Below, in pieces: positions 39,258-48,544 of a stretch of 64,000 nt of DNA. The stretch's first letter is position 1, and the number at the start of each line of letters is the position of its first letter. Where the stretch lies: assembly GCA_019459525.1 (NCBI GenBank), contig JAIBEY010000036.1:40666-104665 (forward strand). Reading direction: 5' to 3'. The translations under genes and the position numbers were made by a program. This DNA comes from Prolixibacteraceae bacterium. Lineage in GTDB: Bacteria; Bacteroidota; Bacteroidia; Bacteroidales; Prolixibacteraceae. A model generated the notes under the pieces. The model had not been told where the DNA came from, ran no database searches, and saw nothing but the letters and a program-made list of their open reading frames with translations.

Positions 39258-41039
39258 ATGAAGGGGAAAGCCATTTTTACGACTAACTTTTTACTTAATG
39301 GTATTTTTGTAATAGCCTTATTTATTCTGGTTTTTACTTCAAGTGTAACCTACAAACATACTGTTGTCATCAATGAATCCACCGAACTATTGGTTCATTC
39401 ATACCAAATACAGATTCAGCTGGAACGATTAGAATCATTCGTTAAAGAAGCTGAAACAGGTCAGCGCGGCTATATTATTACCAAAGATCCAAGTTTTCTT
39501 CAACCCTACAACTCGGCACGCGAGGAGATTAAGAACCCAGTATTTACGCTGAAATACCTGACCTCCCAAAATCCACAACAGCAACAGAACCTGGATTCAC
39601 TTCTTCGCCTGGTGAACCTGCGATTTGCCCTTTTGGCCGCTTCATTGGATATTATTTCTGAAGAAAACTCGAATAAGAAGATGCTGGATGAAAATATGGC
39701 TAAAGGTAAAAATGTGATGGACTACATGCGCATTCAGATTAACATGATGGTTGACCTGGAAGTAGCAAACTTTAATAAACATCAAAAAAAATATAACCGC
39801 GAAATTTCAATTACCCCTGTATTCACTTTAATTCTCTTCATTTTCACCATGATCTTCTTAATTATTTCATATCTGAAAATTCAGAAAGATCTGATTATCC
39901 AGCGAAAGACAAACGAAAAATTACTGATTTCAATTGAATCAATAAAACATGCCGAAATCATTGGGGAATTTGGCATTTCGCAATGGGATATGAAAACCGG
40001 TGAAGTCTCTTTTTCCGACAATCTGTATGCACTTCTGGGTTGCGAACCGCAATCGTTTGAACCTACGGTTGCCAATTATTTGAAATTTGTACATCCTGAC
40101 GACAGGCATATTGTTTCCGACGGAAGAAAAAAGACACTCGAAAACAATGCCAATCCGCTGGAATACCGAATTATTCGTAAAGATGGTGAATTGCGCCATT
40201 TTAAATCGATGGGAAAAATTATTACTGATACTGAAAGGAGCAAACTGCATGTTGGTATCGACCGGGATATCACCCAACAGCACCTGAGTGAACTGGCATT
40301 GGTGGAAAGAAATCGTGAACTGGAGAACATTGTCAATGAACTGGATTCTTTTAACCGGGTTGCAAGTCACGATTTACAAGAACCACTACGCAAGATACAA
40401 ACATTCATATCGCGCCTTTCAGACAACGAATTAGCAAAAATATCGGATACCAGCAGAGAATATATCGCGAAAATAAAGACATCGGCAAACACCATGCGAA
40501 TGTTAATCGATGATTTATTGTTGTTTTCGCGCGCCAATAAAATTGAAAAAGTATTTGAACAAACCGATTTCAATATCCTGATAGAAAACGTCAGGCAAGA
40601 GTTGTCTCAAACAATTGAAGAGAAAAATGCAGTCCTGACAGTCGGCCATTTACCAAATCTAAATGTTATCGCATTTCAAATTCAGCAGTTGTTTGTAAAC
40701 CTTATCGGAAATTCGCTGAAATACTGCAAACCAGACATTTATCCGGAAATAAATATCGATTGCGAACTAATCCAATCGAATGATTATCCGATTCTTAATA
40801 CTGATGCCCAAAAAAGGTATTACAAAATTTCGGTTACCGACAATGGCTTGGGATTTGAACAAAAGTATGCCGAAACTATTTTTACGCTCTTCCAACGGCT
40901 ACATAATAAAAGCGAATATCCCGGCACAGGAATAGGACTCTCTATCTGCAAAAAAATTGTTGAAAACCACAACGGATTTATCATCGCAGAAGGAAAACCC
41001 GGCATGGGCTCCACCTTTACTGTTTTTCTCCCGGAATAA
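39258..41039 (+). CDS. CHASE3-PAS membrane sensor histidine kinase
   Basis: This 593-residue kinase has a first membrane helix (residues 10-30), an extracytoplasmic helical CHASE3 domain (35-175, ETGQRGYIITKDPSFLQPYN), a second helix (183-205) and a PAS domain (235-345, WDMKTGEVSFSDNLYALLG). HisKA follows with H371 in ASHDLQEPLRKI and then a complete HATPase (NGLGFEQKYAETIF, PGTGIGLSICKKIV). The ASHDLQEPLRKI form is typical of phytochrome-like kinases that pair with lone receivers. The receiver directly upstream is its likely partner. Confidence 0.92.
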   Translation: MKGKAIFTTNFLLNGIFVIALFILVFTSSVTYKHTVVINESTELLVHSYQIQIQLERLESFVKEAETGQRGYIITKDPSFLQPYNSAREEIKNPVFTLKYLTSQNPQQQQNLDSLLRLVNLRFALLAASLDIISEENSNKKMLDENMAKGKNVMDYMRIQINMMVDLEVANFNKHQKKYNREISITPVFTLILFIFTMIFLIISYLKIQKDLIIQRKTNEKLLISIESIKHAEIIGEFGISQWDMKTGEVSFSDNLYALLGCEPQSFEPTVANYLKFVHPDDRHIVSDGRKKTLENNANPLEYRIIRKDGELRHFKSMGKIITDTERSKLHVGIDRDITQQHLSELALVERNRELENIVNELDSFNRVASHDLQEPLRKIQTFISRLSDNELAKISDTSREYIAKIKTSANTMRMLIDDLLLFSRANKIEKVFEQTDFNILIENVRQELSQTIEEKNAVLTVGHLPNLNVIAFQIQQLFVNLIGNSLKYCKPDIYPEINIDCELIQSNDYPILNTDAQKRYYKISVTDNGLGFEQKYAETIFTLFQRLHNKSEYPGTGIGLSICKKIVENHNGFIIAEGKPGMGSTFTVFLPE

Positions 41040-41127
41040 TCCGATGTAAATTAAATTTTAGCTTCCGCCCTTAACTGCTTTCCGGCCAAGGTAAAAATTG
41101 TCCTTTTGCCACTTTCCATGGATAAAA

Positions 41128-41194
41128 TATGGGAATTGTATAACTGTTTCGGATAATGATGTAATGCTTTAGGATAACACCCGGTATAACTTTG
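41128..41194 (+). promoter_or_regulatory. Tandem-TGTAA promoter block, site 12
   Basis: Block 41128-41165 opens TATGGGAATTGTATAAC and ends GATGTAAT, followed after 21 bp by a perfect TAACTTTG (41187-41194). It drives the lmo0937-type and YtxH genes. Confidence 0.76.
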
Positions 41195-41262
41195 ACAGAT
41201 AAATTAGTCAATACAAAAACAAGGTATGTGGCTTAGTATAAACAATCTAAAAAACAACTACC

Positions 41263-41418
41263 ATGAACAGTATTCTTTATATCGTAGCAGTCATTTTAGT
41301 CATTTTTTGGGCTATCGGATTCTTTGCCTACAGTGTGGGAGCAATTATTCATATTCTGCTGGTTCTAGCTATTATATCAATTCTATTAAGAATTATTCGG
41401 GGAAATAGTAACGTTTAA
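41263..41418 (+). CDS. lmo0937-family small membrane protein
   Basis: A 51-residue protein reads MNSILYIVAVILVIFWAIGF, then FAYSVGAIIHILLVLAIISI, then LLRIIRGNSNV. Two hydrophobic helices are separated by an AYSxGxIIH motif, the pattern of lmo0937 (DUF5670) proteins. These are stress-induced in other bacteria and of unknown mechanism. The start at 41263 is used; a nearby out-of-frame reading (41226-41408) is a shadow. A YtxH gene follows 18 bases after the stop. Confidence 0.85.
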   Translation: MNSILYIVAVILVIFWAIGFFAYSVGAIIHILLVLAIISILLRIIRGNSNV

Positions 41419-41436
41419 CCTATAAAAATAACAGTC

Positions 41437-41709
41437 ATGAAATCAGATAAATTAGTAGCAGGCTTATTGGTTGGCGTTTTGGCAGGCGCAATTCTTGGAA
41501 TTTTAGTTGCCCCAAAAATAGCCTCGGCAAAACGTAAAATGTCAGGAAAGAAAGTTGATTTTGCCGACGAATTGAAAGACAAATTCGACGATCTATTCGA
41601 GAGCGTCTCAGAAAAGTTCAAAAACGTACAGAAGGAAACCTCCGAGTTTATTGAACAAGAAAAGCAAAAGATAGATGAATTGAAAAAAGCTGTTAAAACT
41701 ACAAAATGA
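41437..41709 (+). CDS. YtxH-family membrane-anchored stress protein
   Basis: This 90-residue protein has a membrane helix LVAGLLVGVLAGAILGILVA followed by PKIASAKRKMSG. A long amphipathic coiled coil follows (residues 40-85, LKDKFDDLFESVSEKFKNVQ) with a lysine-rich tail VKTTK. It is a full-length copy of the partial protein at 2-262. It is co-transcribed with the lmo0937-type gene from promoter site 12. Location inner membrane with cytosolic coiled coil; role unknown. Confidence 0.88.
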   Translation: MKSDKLVAGLLVGVLAGAILGILVAPKIASAKRKMSGKKVDFADELKDKFDDLFESVSEKFKNVQKETSEFIEQEKQKIDELKKAVKTTK

Positions 41710-41807
41710 TAAAACAATCAGTGGACCAATTGATCATTTAATTTGTGAAAGTTTGACTATTTGGCAGTTTGCAGCATACCATTGTTCGTTAATATTTTTG
41801 ATACAAT

Positions 41808-41874
41808 AGTGTGAATTATGTAATTTTTCAAGAAAGTTATATAACATGTATCCAAATACTTAATATTACCTTAG
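41808..41874 (+). promoter_or_regulatory. Tandem-TGTAA promoter block, site 13
   Basis: Block 41808-41845 opens AGTGTGAATTATGTAAT and ends TTATATAAC, followed after 21 bp by TACCTTAG (41867-41874). It lies just before the alpha/beta hydrolase gene at 41900. Confidence 0.77.
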
Positions 41875-41899
41875 TTAGGTATAAATTAATATTTAAACC

Positions 41900-42751
41900 A
41901 TGGAAAACATTAAAGAAAAAGTACATGCCGGCAAGGCCAGGGCTGAATACATTAAAGTAGAAACCAATGTTCAACTCCACATTACAGATGCGGGAGAAGG
42001 CAAACCTATTGTGCTAATTCACGGATGGCCGTTAAGCGACGAAATGTACGAGTACCAGTATAACGATCTGGTAAATAAAAACTTCCGGGTTATTGGAATC
42101 ACCCTGAGAGGTTTTGGCAAATCGGATAAACCATACGGATCCTATCATTACGATGTACATGCCCTCGACATTAAGCGGGTTTTGGATAAACTAGACATCA
42201 AAGATGCTATGTTGGTTGGTTTTTCCATGGGTGGTTCAATTGCAGTAAGATTTGTGTCTGCCTATAATGAAGATCAGGTAACTAAATTAGTTTTGGCCGG
42301 AGCCGCAGTCCCGAGTTGGACACAGCGCGAAGATTTTCCATATAATCTTCCTCAAAAAGCAGTTGATGAGCTGATTAAATTGAATTATAAAGACCGGCCA
42401 AAACTTTTGTCAGATTTTGCGAAGATATTTTCGGCTACCGAAACATCACTGAATGAAGGGATTGGCAGTTGGCTGAACGGAATTGGATTGAGCGCGTCAT
42501 CACACGCCACAGCCGAATGTTTAGTTGCACTGCGCGATACAGACCTGAGACCTGATCTGGAAAAAATCCAGATTCCGACTCTGATTTTACATGGGAAAAA
42601 TGATAAAATCTGCTCTTTTGATCTGGCGGAACAAATGAAAGCCGGTATTAAAGGCTCACACCTCGTTACTTTTGAGAAAAGCGGACACAGCTTATTTCTG
42701 GAAGAAACACATAAGTTCAACACAGAGCTGATCAAATTCGCTGAAAAATAA
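41900..42751 (+). CDS. Alpha/beta hydrolase (arylesterase / non-heme haloperoxidase type)
   Basis: This 283-residue protein has the HGWPLSDEMYEYQ oxyanion loop, the nucleophile elbow GFSMGGS, the acid in LHGKNDKICSF and the catalytic histidine in EKSGHSLFLEE. The RGFGKSDKPYGSYHYD segment is typical of the non-heme chloroperoxidase/arylesterase subgroup. Such enzymes hydrolyse esters and can make peracids. No signal peptide, so cytosolic. Promoter site 13 lies 26 bases upstream. It is followed 11 bases later by the remains of a cbpA gene, so it shares the ancestral chaperone operon. Confidence 0.88.
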   Translation: MENIKEKVHAGKARAEYIKVETNVQLHITDAGEGKPIVLIHGWPLSDEMYEYQYNDLVNKNFRVIGITLRGFGKSDKPYGSYHYDVHALDIKRVLDKLDIKDAMLVGFSMGGSIAVRFVSAYNEDQVTKLVLAGAAVPSWTQREDFPYNLPQKAVDELIKLNYKDRPKLLSDFAKIFSATETSLNEGIGSWLNGIGLSASSHATAECLVALRDTDLRPDLEKIQIPTLILHGKNDKICSFDLAEQMKAGIKGSHLVTFEKSGHSLFLEETHKFNTELIKFAEK

Positions 42752-42762
42752 ATCGGGATAGG

Positions 42763-42965
42763 ATGACCTTTATCGACTACTATAAAATTCTGGAAAAGAG
42801 CCGGAAACACAGAACGGAAGCAAAGTAAAACTGAAAGGCAAAGGATTTCCGGTTTATAAAAATGAAGGGCAGTTTAGAGATTTACTGATCGCTTGGTTTG
42901 TTAAAATTCCAACAAACCTTACCGATAAGCAAAAAGAATTAGTTACTTTATTATCAAAAAATTAA
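42763..42965 (+). pseudogene. cbpA: Remnant of a cbpA/dnaJ-family co-chaperone gene
   Basis: The region starts with codons for MTFIDYYKILEK, the J-domain opening of CbpA, at 42763. It then jumps, with a frame change, to PETQNGSKVKLKGKGFPVY and KNEGQF, ending in FVKIPTNLTDKQKELVTLLS and a stop at 42965. That is the extreme C-terminal part of a DnaJ-type substrate-binding domain. A central stretch of roughly 230-250 codons, including the HPD motif, is missing. The N-terminal frame stops soon after the junction, so no functional protein is made. Confidence 0.85.
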
Positions 42966-42968
42966 GCT

Positions 42969-43259
42969 ATGAAAACTGAATATCTAATTCCAATTGATGA
43001 CTTTTGTACACGGAATGACATTGAAGTTTCTTTTGTCGATTCATTGCAGCAAACCGGCCTGATAGAAATTACAACCATCGAGGAAACCCGTTTCCTCGAT
43101 ACGGAACAACTACAGCAAATTGATCGGTTCATACGGTTCTATTACGAGTTGGGAATGAACCTGGAAGGGATAGAATCCATCAAACATTTGTTTCTTCGCG
43201 TAAACGCTTTATATGATAAAATGAAAACATTACGAAACAAAATTTGTCTTTATGAATAA
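42969..43259 (+). CDS. cbpM: CbpM-family chaperone modulator
   Basis: This 96-residue protein has the MerR-type winged-helix-like pattern of CbpM. IPIDDFCTRNDIEVSFVDSL is followed by GLIEITTIEETRFLDTEQLQ and the helical DRFIRFYYELGMNLEGIESI. CbpM binds the J-domain of CbpA and blocks its action. It begins 4 bases after the cbpA remnant, so the modulator appears intact while its usual partner in cis is deleted. It may act on another J-protein elsewhere in the genome. Confidence 0.88.
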   Translation: MKTEYLIPIDDFCTRNDIEVSFVDSLQQTGLIEITTIEETRFLDTEQLQQIDRFIRFYYELGMNLEGIESIKHLFLRVNALYDKMKTLRNKICLYE

Positions 43260-43267
43260 AAGGGAAC

Positions 43268-46200
43268 ATGAGTAAAATGCAAACAGCTATAAAGAGAACG
43301 ATAAAGGCGATCATCTGGGTGGCCCTAAGTTTTATACTCCTGTTTCTGATTCTTGCCTTACTTATTCAAATTCCGTCAGTTCAAACCAAAATCGTTCGTT
43401 TTGCCACTTCGTTTATCAGTACTAAAACCGATACCAAGGTCGAAATCGGTAATGTCAGCATTGCATTCCCCAAATCGGTAGTTCTTGAAGGACTTTATCT
43501 GGAAGACCTCAATCAGGACACCTTGATTTATGCAGGAAAGGCGAAGATAAACATCGCGCTTTACGACTTGCTCAAAAATAAGATCGCTATCAGTTCATTC
43601 GGCCTGCAAGACGCAACCGTTAAGCTGCACAGCGCCAAAACCGATCCGCTGTTCAATTACAATTTCCTGCTTACCGCGTTTGGCGACACAACTACTCAGG
43701 TAAAAACCGATACACTCTCAGCATCCAAATGGACATTCAGCCTGGATGAAATTTCGTTGGAAAATATCCGCTTTACTTACCACGACGAATATGCCGGAAT
43801 GAATGTTTTCGCCGGAATAAAAAGTGGAGAAATCAGCGTTGAACTTCTCGATCCCGGAAAATCGATCTATCAGTTCGATGAAATGGTTGTAAAAGGATTA
43901 ACGGCAATTGTCAGGCGGACGGATTCCGGGAATACTTCAGCAGGCAATCCGGAAAGTGTTTTACCCCAAATAGGTGCAAAAAATCTTCAGATCAGTAATT
44001 CCAGCGTTAGTTTTGTTGATTCCATTGGCAATCTGTCAGTTAACGCCATTCTCTACGAGTCGGAGCTGGAAGATTTTTCCATCGACTTGCAAAAGGAGAA
44101 GCTGAATCTGGAATCGATCAACCTCGTGAAAAGTCAAATCCGGTATCACGATTTCAAACCCGAAATCCCTTTGGATTCGGTTGTCGCAACTTCAGGAAAT
44201 AACTGGCAGGTTTCGGTTAAAAGCATTGAAATGATGGACAATGTGTTCGTTTATAAAATCGGAAATTTGCCTGAACTAAAAGGTTTGTTCGATCCCAAAA
44301 ATTTAACATTTAATCATTTGGATCTCGTGGCAACAGATTTCTTTTATTCATCAGACCTGACAAAAGCATCGGTTAAAGCATTCAGTGCCATCGATCAGAA
44401 CAACTTCGCCTTCACCGGCCTTGAAACTGATTTCAGGATGGATGCCACTTCCATTACTACTAACCAACTGAAATTCACCACCATAAATTCAAGCATTGAT
44501 ACAGATTTTAACATCCAATTTTCTTCGTTGGACGCATTGATTGATTCGCTGGAATTCATCAACATGGATTTAGACCTGAAAAACCTGAGTTTCAGGAATT
44601 CTGATCTGTTGTATTTCAATCCTGAATTGATTGCACAACCCTTCTTTAAAAACAGGATGAACATTACCACCGCTTCAGGAAAAGTAAATGGACCGCTGAA
44701 TGATCTGAAAGCGAAAAATTTGTCGGTTAAAACCGGAGCAAACACGATTGTAAAAACCGATTTCCACATCAAAGGTTTGCCCAAATATGAAACCGCCTTT
44801 TATGATTTTCCCAACCTGAAGTTCGTTTCAGGCAAAAAAGATTTGGTGACCTTTGCTGGCCCGTACCTTCCTGAGAATATGGATATTCCTGAAAATATCA
44901 ATCTGGAAATGGTTTTAAAAGGAAAGCTAAAAGAGTTTGCAACCACCGCGAATGTGACCAGCAGTTTCGGTTCTGCCAATCTCACAGCCTCTGTCGATCC
45001 GGCGGAAAATTTCAACGGGAAAGTGATCTTAAATAAGCTGAATGTTGGCCGATTTTTAAAAGACACGGTCATGTATGGTCCGGTATCGCTCAATGCTGAA
45101 GCCGACGGAAAAGGATTGGACATGAAAACGATTCAGGCAAAAATAAAGGCTGATGTTACGGAACTAACCCTGAATAAATACACCTATCACAAGCTGACCG
45201 TGGATGGAACCGTCAACGGCAAACAGTTCGAAGGAAAAGCAAAACTTGACGATGAAAATGCGGCAATCGATTTTGATGGTTTGGTAAATTTAAACCCGAA
45301 TCAGGAACATTATAAATTTAAGCTGAACGTATTGGGCGCCGACCTCAAAAAATTGAAACTGACGGAAAACGATATTCAGCTTAGTTTTGTTACTGCGGCC
45401 GATTTAAAAGGCGGGTCGGTTGACAAAATGAACGGGACTGCCGGTATCACGCAGATTGTGGTTGCACGCGACGGGGAAAGATACACCCTCGATTCGTTTT
45501 TAACCGCTTCGGTGAATGAGCCCAACAAAAGTGAAGTGAATGTCAACAGTGCGCTGATCGACATCAAATATTCGGGCACGGTCTCCCCTATTGCCTTGCC
45601 AGCTTTGCTTAGTCAGTTTGTAAACCAATATTTCCCGGTTACCGATTCGGTGCAGCAAAAGAGGAAAAGCGACCAGTCCAACTTTAGTTTTGAGATACAG
45701 GTACACAACCATCCTATTCTTTCTAAAGTACTTTTCCCGGATTTGTTGGAATTTGAGCCGGGAATGATAACCGGAAGTTTCGACAGCGAAAAAAATGACC
45801 TGAAACTGAATGCCTCTATCCGGAAAATGATTTACGGAAGCACTGAAATAAACGACTTTGCAGTGGATGTAAATTCGGAAAACGCGGCATTGAATTACAA
45901 AATTTCGAGCACTTCGATTTCAAATTCACAAATCAGTTTCGACAATTTTTCGCTGGACGGAAAACTGACCAACAACATCCTCTTTGCAAATGTTTCATCA
46001 ACCGATGGCAAAAAGAAGAAACTCCAGCTTATGTCGCAGCTATCCAGGAAAAATGGGAATTATAAACTGACATTTGATCCGAAAGAATTTTATCTGGTGA
46101 ACAAACAGTGGAATATTGCTGCCGATAATTCCATTGAATTTGGCAAGCAGGGATTCCGGATACACAACTTCTCCATTGATCATGCTGAAAGCCGTATCAT

Positions 46201-48241
46201 GATCGAATCGGTTCATGACCGGTTCAACGACGACCTGAACATTGCCATTCAGCAATTCAGGCTCGACGATATTTCAGGCATTATTGAAAAAGATACGGCC
46301 ATGATAAAGGGAACGGTTGACGGAAATGTTCTGATGAAACGGGTTGAAGAATCGTATGGGTTAATCTCTGACATTAAAGTGAATGACCTCATTGTACGCG
46401 AAGTACCCATCGGGAATTTAAGCCTGAAAGCAGCACGTTCGGAAACCCGAAAATTTGACCTGGACCTGAATTTATCAGGACCGGATAACAACCTGACTGC
46501 CACTGGCTATTTTGTGCCAAATGATAACGAAAATACGATGAACATTAAAACGGTGATTCAGTCGCTTTCGATGAAAACCGTTGAAGCTTTTTCGATGGGG
46601 CAAGTCACCGAAGCTTCGGGAATACTTACCGGGAATATTTTAGCTGAGGGAACAATGAATGCGCCCGATATTTCAGGAGAACTGGTTTTTAGGGATGTTT
46701 TTATGAAGCCATCGTTCCTGAACAACCGTTTGGAGTTAAAAAATGAAACCATTCAACTGAAAAAAGACGGTATTTATTTCGATTCGTTTACCCTGCTGGA
46801 CAGCGATCAGCATACCGCCATCATTGACGGATCGGTTCAAATGAAACAGTTTTCCGATTTCATTTTTGCCTTGCAGGTGAATGCCACCGACTTTGTATTA
46901 TTCAATACCACTGCGAAAGACAACAAAGAATTTTTCGGACGGATGGTGATCGACAGTAAAGTCAAGGTAAGCGGGCCAATGAATCTTCCGGTGGTGAACG
47001 CCAGGGTGAAAATGAAGAAAGGTTCTAATTTTACGTTTTCAGTTCCCGAAGATCGATTAACCACCGACAAAGGTGAAGATGTGGTTGAATTTATGAATCC
47101 TCAAACATTTCATCCCATTCTATCCCGGGGTATAAAAAAAGGCGCTCAATCGTCGGGTATTTCCGGGTTCGACCTTTCTTCCATTATTGAAATGGATAAG
47201 GAAGCCACGCTCCGACTGTTAATGGATCCGGCGTCAACCGACTCGCTGGTGGTGAAAGGCGAGGCTGCGTTGAGCTTTACGATGGACCCCAGCGGAAAAA
47301 TGAGCCTTACCGGCGCGTACAACCTGAGCGATGGCAGTTACATGGTTTCGCTGGAATCGGTAATCAAAAAGAGGTTCGACATTGATGCCGGGAGTACCAT
47401 TATCTGGAACGGCGATCCGATGGATGCCGAAATATCAATTAACGCAACTTATACCGTTCGCGCCTCGCCAATAGATTTGGTGGCTGACGAGATTTCAGGA
47501 TTAAGCGATGTGGACAAAGGTGGCTACAAACAACGTTACCCGTTTCTGGTACTGCTGAAACTTCGCGGCGAGATCCTTCGGCCTGAAATAAGTTTTGAAA
47601 TACAACTTTCGCCCGAGAATAAAGGGATTTTAGGCGGGGCGGTGAATCAGAAACTCCTCTTGCTCAACGAAGATGAATCGTCGTTAAACAAGCAGGTTTT
47701 TGCTTTGCTCGTGCTGGGGCGGTTTATCCAGGAAAATCCTTTTCAGACCGAATCGGCCGGGGGAACATCCACGTTAATCCGGTCAACGGTGAGCAGATTT
47801 TTGTCTGCTCAGTTAAATCAACTGAGCGCTAACGTGATTCCGGGGATGGAATTAAATTTCGATATTCAATCGTACGAAGATTACCAGACCGGAACCGCCA
47901 AAGGAAGGACCCAGGTTGAAATCGGGGTGAAGCAGCAACTTTTTAACGAACGCTTGTCGGTTGAATTGGGCGGTTCGGTAGATGTGGAAGGAGATCAGGC
48001 CAAACAAAATTCGGCCAGCGATATTACCAGCGATGTAACTGTAGAATATAAGTTGAACAAAGATGGCTCATTCCGGATGAAAGGATTCAGGCATAACCAA
48101 TATGAAGGCGCCCTTGAAGGCCAGTTGGTGGAGACCGGAGTCGGCGTGGTTTATGTGCGCGATTTTAACCGGTGGAAAAGGTTGTTTAAACCGTATAAAA
48201 GAAAAGTACAACCCGCAAAATTACCGGAAGAAGAACAATAA
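43268..48241 (+). CDS. tamB: TamB-family translocation and assembly protein
   Basis: This 1657-residue protein has one N-terminal membrane helix (residues 15-38, AIIWVALSFILLFLILALLI). A very long periplasmic beta-rich region built of repeating strands follows, and a C-terminal DUF490/TamB domain (about 1250-1620, with ATYTVRASPIDLVADEISGL and FNERLSVELGGSVDV). AsmA-like VEIGNVSIAFPKSVVLEGLY begins the repeat part. TamB bridges inner and outer membranes and is linked to lipid and outer-membrane protein transport. It starts 8 bases after cbpM. Its partner TamL is encoded next. Confidence 0.93.
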   Translation: MSKMQTAIKRTIKAIIWVALSFILLFLILALLIQIPSVQTKIVRFATSFISTKTDTKVEIGNVSIAFPKSVVLEGLYLEDLNQDTLIYAGKAKINIALYDLLKNKIAISSFGLQDATVKLHSAKTDPLFNYNFLLTAFGDTTTQVKTDTLSASKWTFSLDEISLENIRFTYHDEYAGMNVFAGIKSGEISVELLDPGKSIYQFDEMVVKGLTAIVRRTDSGNTSAGNPESVLPQIGAKNLQISNSSVSFVDSIGNLSVNAILYESELEDFSIDLQKEKLNLESINLVKSQIRYHDFKPEIPLDSVVATSGNNWQVSVKSIEMMDNVFVYKIGNLPELKGLFDPKNLTFNHLDLVATDFFYSSDLTKASVKAFSAIDQNNFAFTGLETDFRMDATSITTNQLKFTTINSSIDTDFNIQFSSLDALIDSLEFINMDLDLKNLSFRNSDLLYFNPELIAQPFFKNRMNITTASGKVNGPLNDLKAKNLSVKTGANTIVKTDFHIKGLPKYETAFYDFPNLKFVSGKKDLVTFAGPYLPENMDIPENINLEMVLKGKLKEFATTANVTSSFGSANLTASVDPAENFNGKVILNKLNVGRFLKDTVMYGPVSLNAEADGKGLDMKTIQAKIKADVTELTLNKYTYHKLTVDGTVNGKQFEGKAKLDDENAAIDFDGLVNLNPNQEHYKFKLNVLGADLKKLKLTENDIQLSFVTAADLKGGSVDKMNGTAGITQIVVARDGERYTLDSFLTASVNEPNKSEVNVNSALIDIKYSGTVSPIALPALLSQFVNQYFPVTDSVQQKRKSDQSNFSFEIQVHNHPILSKVLFPDLLEFEPGMITGSFDSEKNDLKLNASIRKMIYGSTEINDFAVDVNSENAALNYKISSTSISNSQISFDNFSLDGKLTNNILFANVSSTDGKKKKLQLMSQLSRKNGNYKLTFDPKEFYLVNKQWNIAADNSIEFGKQGFRIHNFSIDHAESRIMIESVHDRFNDDLNIAIQQFRLDDISGIIEKDTAMIKGTVDGNVLMKRVEESYGLISDIKVNDLIVREVPIGNLSLKAARSETRKFDLDLNLSGPDNNLTATGYFVPNDNENTMNIKTVIQSLSMKTVEAFSMGQVTEASGILTGNILAEGTMNAPDISGELVFRDVFMKPSFLNNRLELKNETIQLKKDGIYFDSFTLLDSDQHTAIIDGSVQMKQFSDFIFALQVNATDFVLFNTTAKDNKEFFGRMVIDSKVKVSGPMNLPVVNARVKMKKGSNFTFSVPEDRLTTDKGEDVVEFMNPQTFHPILSRGIKKGAQSSGISGFDLSSIIEMDKEATLRLLMDPASTDSLVVKGEAALSFTMDPSGKMSLTGAYNLSDGSYMVSLESVIKKRFDIDAGSTIIWNGDPMDAEISINATYTVRASPIDLVADEISGLSDVDKGGYKQRYPFLVLLKLRGEILRPEISFEIQLSPENKGILGGAVNQKLLLLNEDESSLNKQVFALLVLGRFIQENPFQTESAGGTSTLIRSTVSRFLSAQLNQLSANVIPGMELNFDIQSYEDYQTGTAKGRTQVEIGVKQQLFNERLSVELGGSVDVEGDQAKQNSASDITSDVTVEYKLNKDGSFRMKGFRHNQYEGALEGQLVETGVGVVYVRDFNRWKRLFKPYKRKVQPAKLPEEEQ

Positions 48242-48304
48242 AAGGATTATTTGTTCGCGATCACAGTTTAGTGTGGCAGGTATAGTTAAATTCAAGTTCA
48301 GGTA

Positions 48305-48381
48305 GGTCACGATGTATCGTGACCGTACGCCGCGCTTGGATTGTAAGTGGAAATGCCGGTATGGCCACGATATATCGTGGC
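48305..48381. repeat. CACGAT palindromic intergenic repeat
   Basis: Two palindromes, GGTCACGATGTATCGTGACC (48305-48324) and GCCACGATATATCGTGGC (48364-48381), lie inside a wider inverted GGATTG/CAATCC pair. Elements with CACGAT..ATCGTG cores are common in Bacteroidales intergenic DNA. It separates tamB from tamL. Confidence 0.75.
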
Positions 48382-48458
48382 TTTGCATCGCAATCCCACT
48401 TTTAAATTTTTTGCGAATATGGCCTTGCATAGTTAAATTATTTAGTCTTTGATTTATG

Positions 48459-48544
48459 AAACGAGCCATGAGAGATAACCACACATAGGAGTATGACTAT
48501 CATGGCGAGTTCCATCTGGCAATTAAAAAACAAAATATAAACAG
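48459..48544 (+). promoter_or_regulatory. Folded 5' leader element, family copy 4
   Basis: It opens GAAACGAGCCATGAG; GCCATGA pairs with TCATGGC before GAGTTCCATCTGGCAATTAA and an A-rich run ahead of tamL. It closely matches copy 2 before the M48 gene. A TAGTCTTTG -7-like box lies just upstream at about 48448, without a tandem-TGTAA block. Confidence 0.6.

Noticed and set aside
41226..41408. Gene for a 60-residue serine/tyrosine-rich protein
   Set aside because: It is an out-of-frame shadow of the lmo0937-type gene at 41263.
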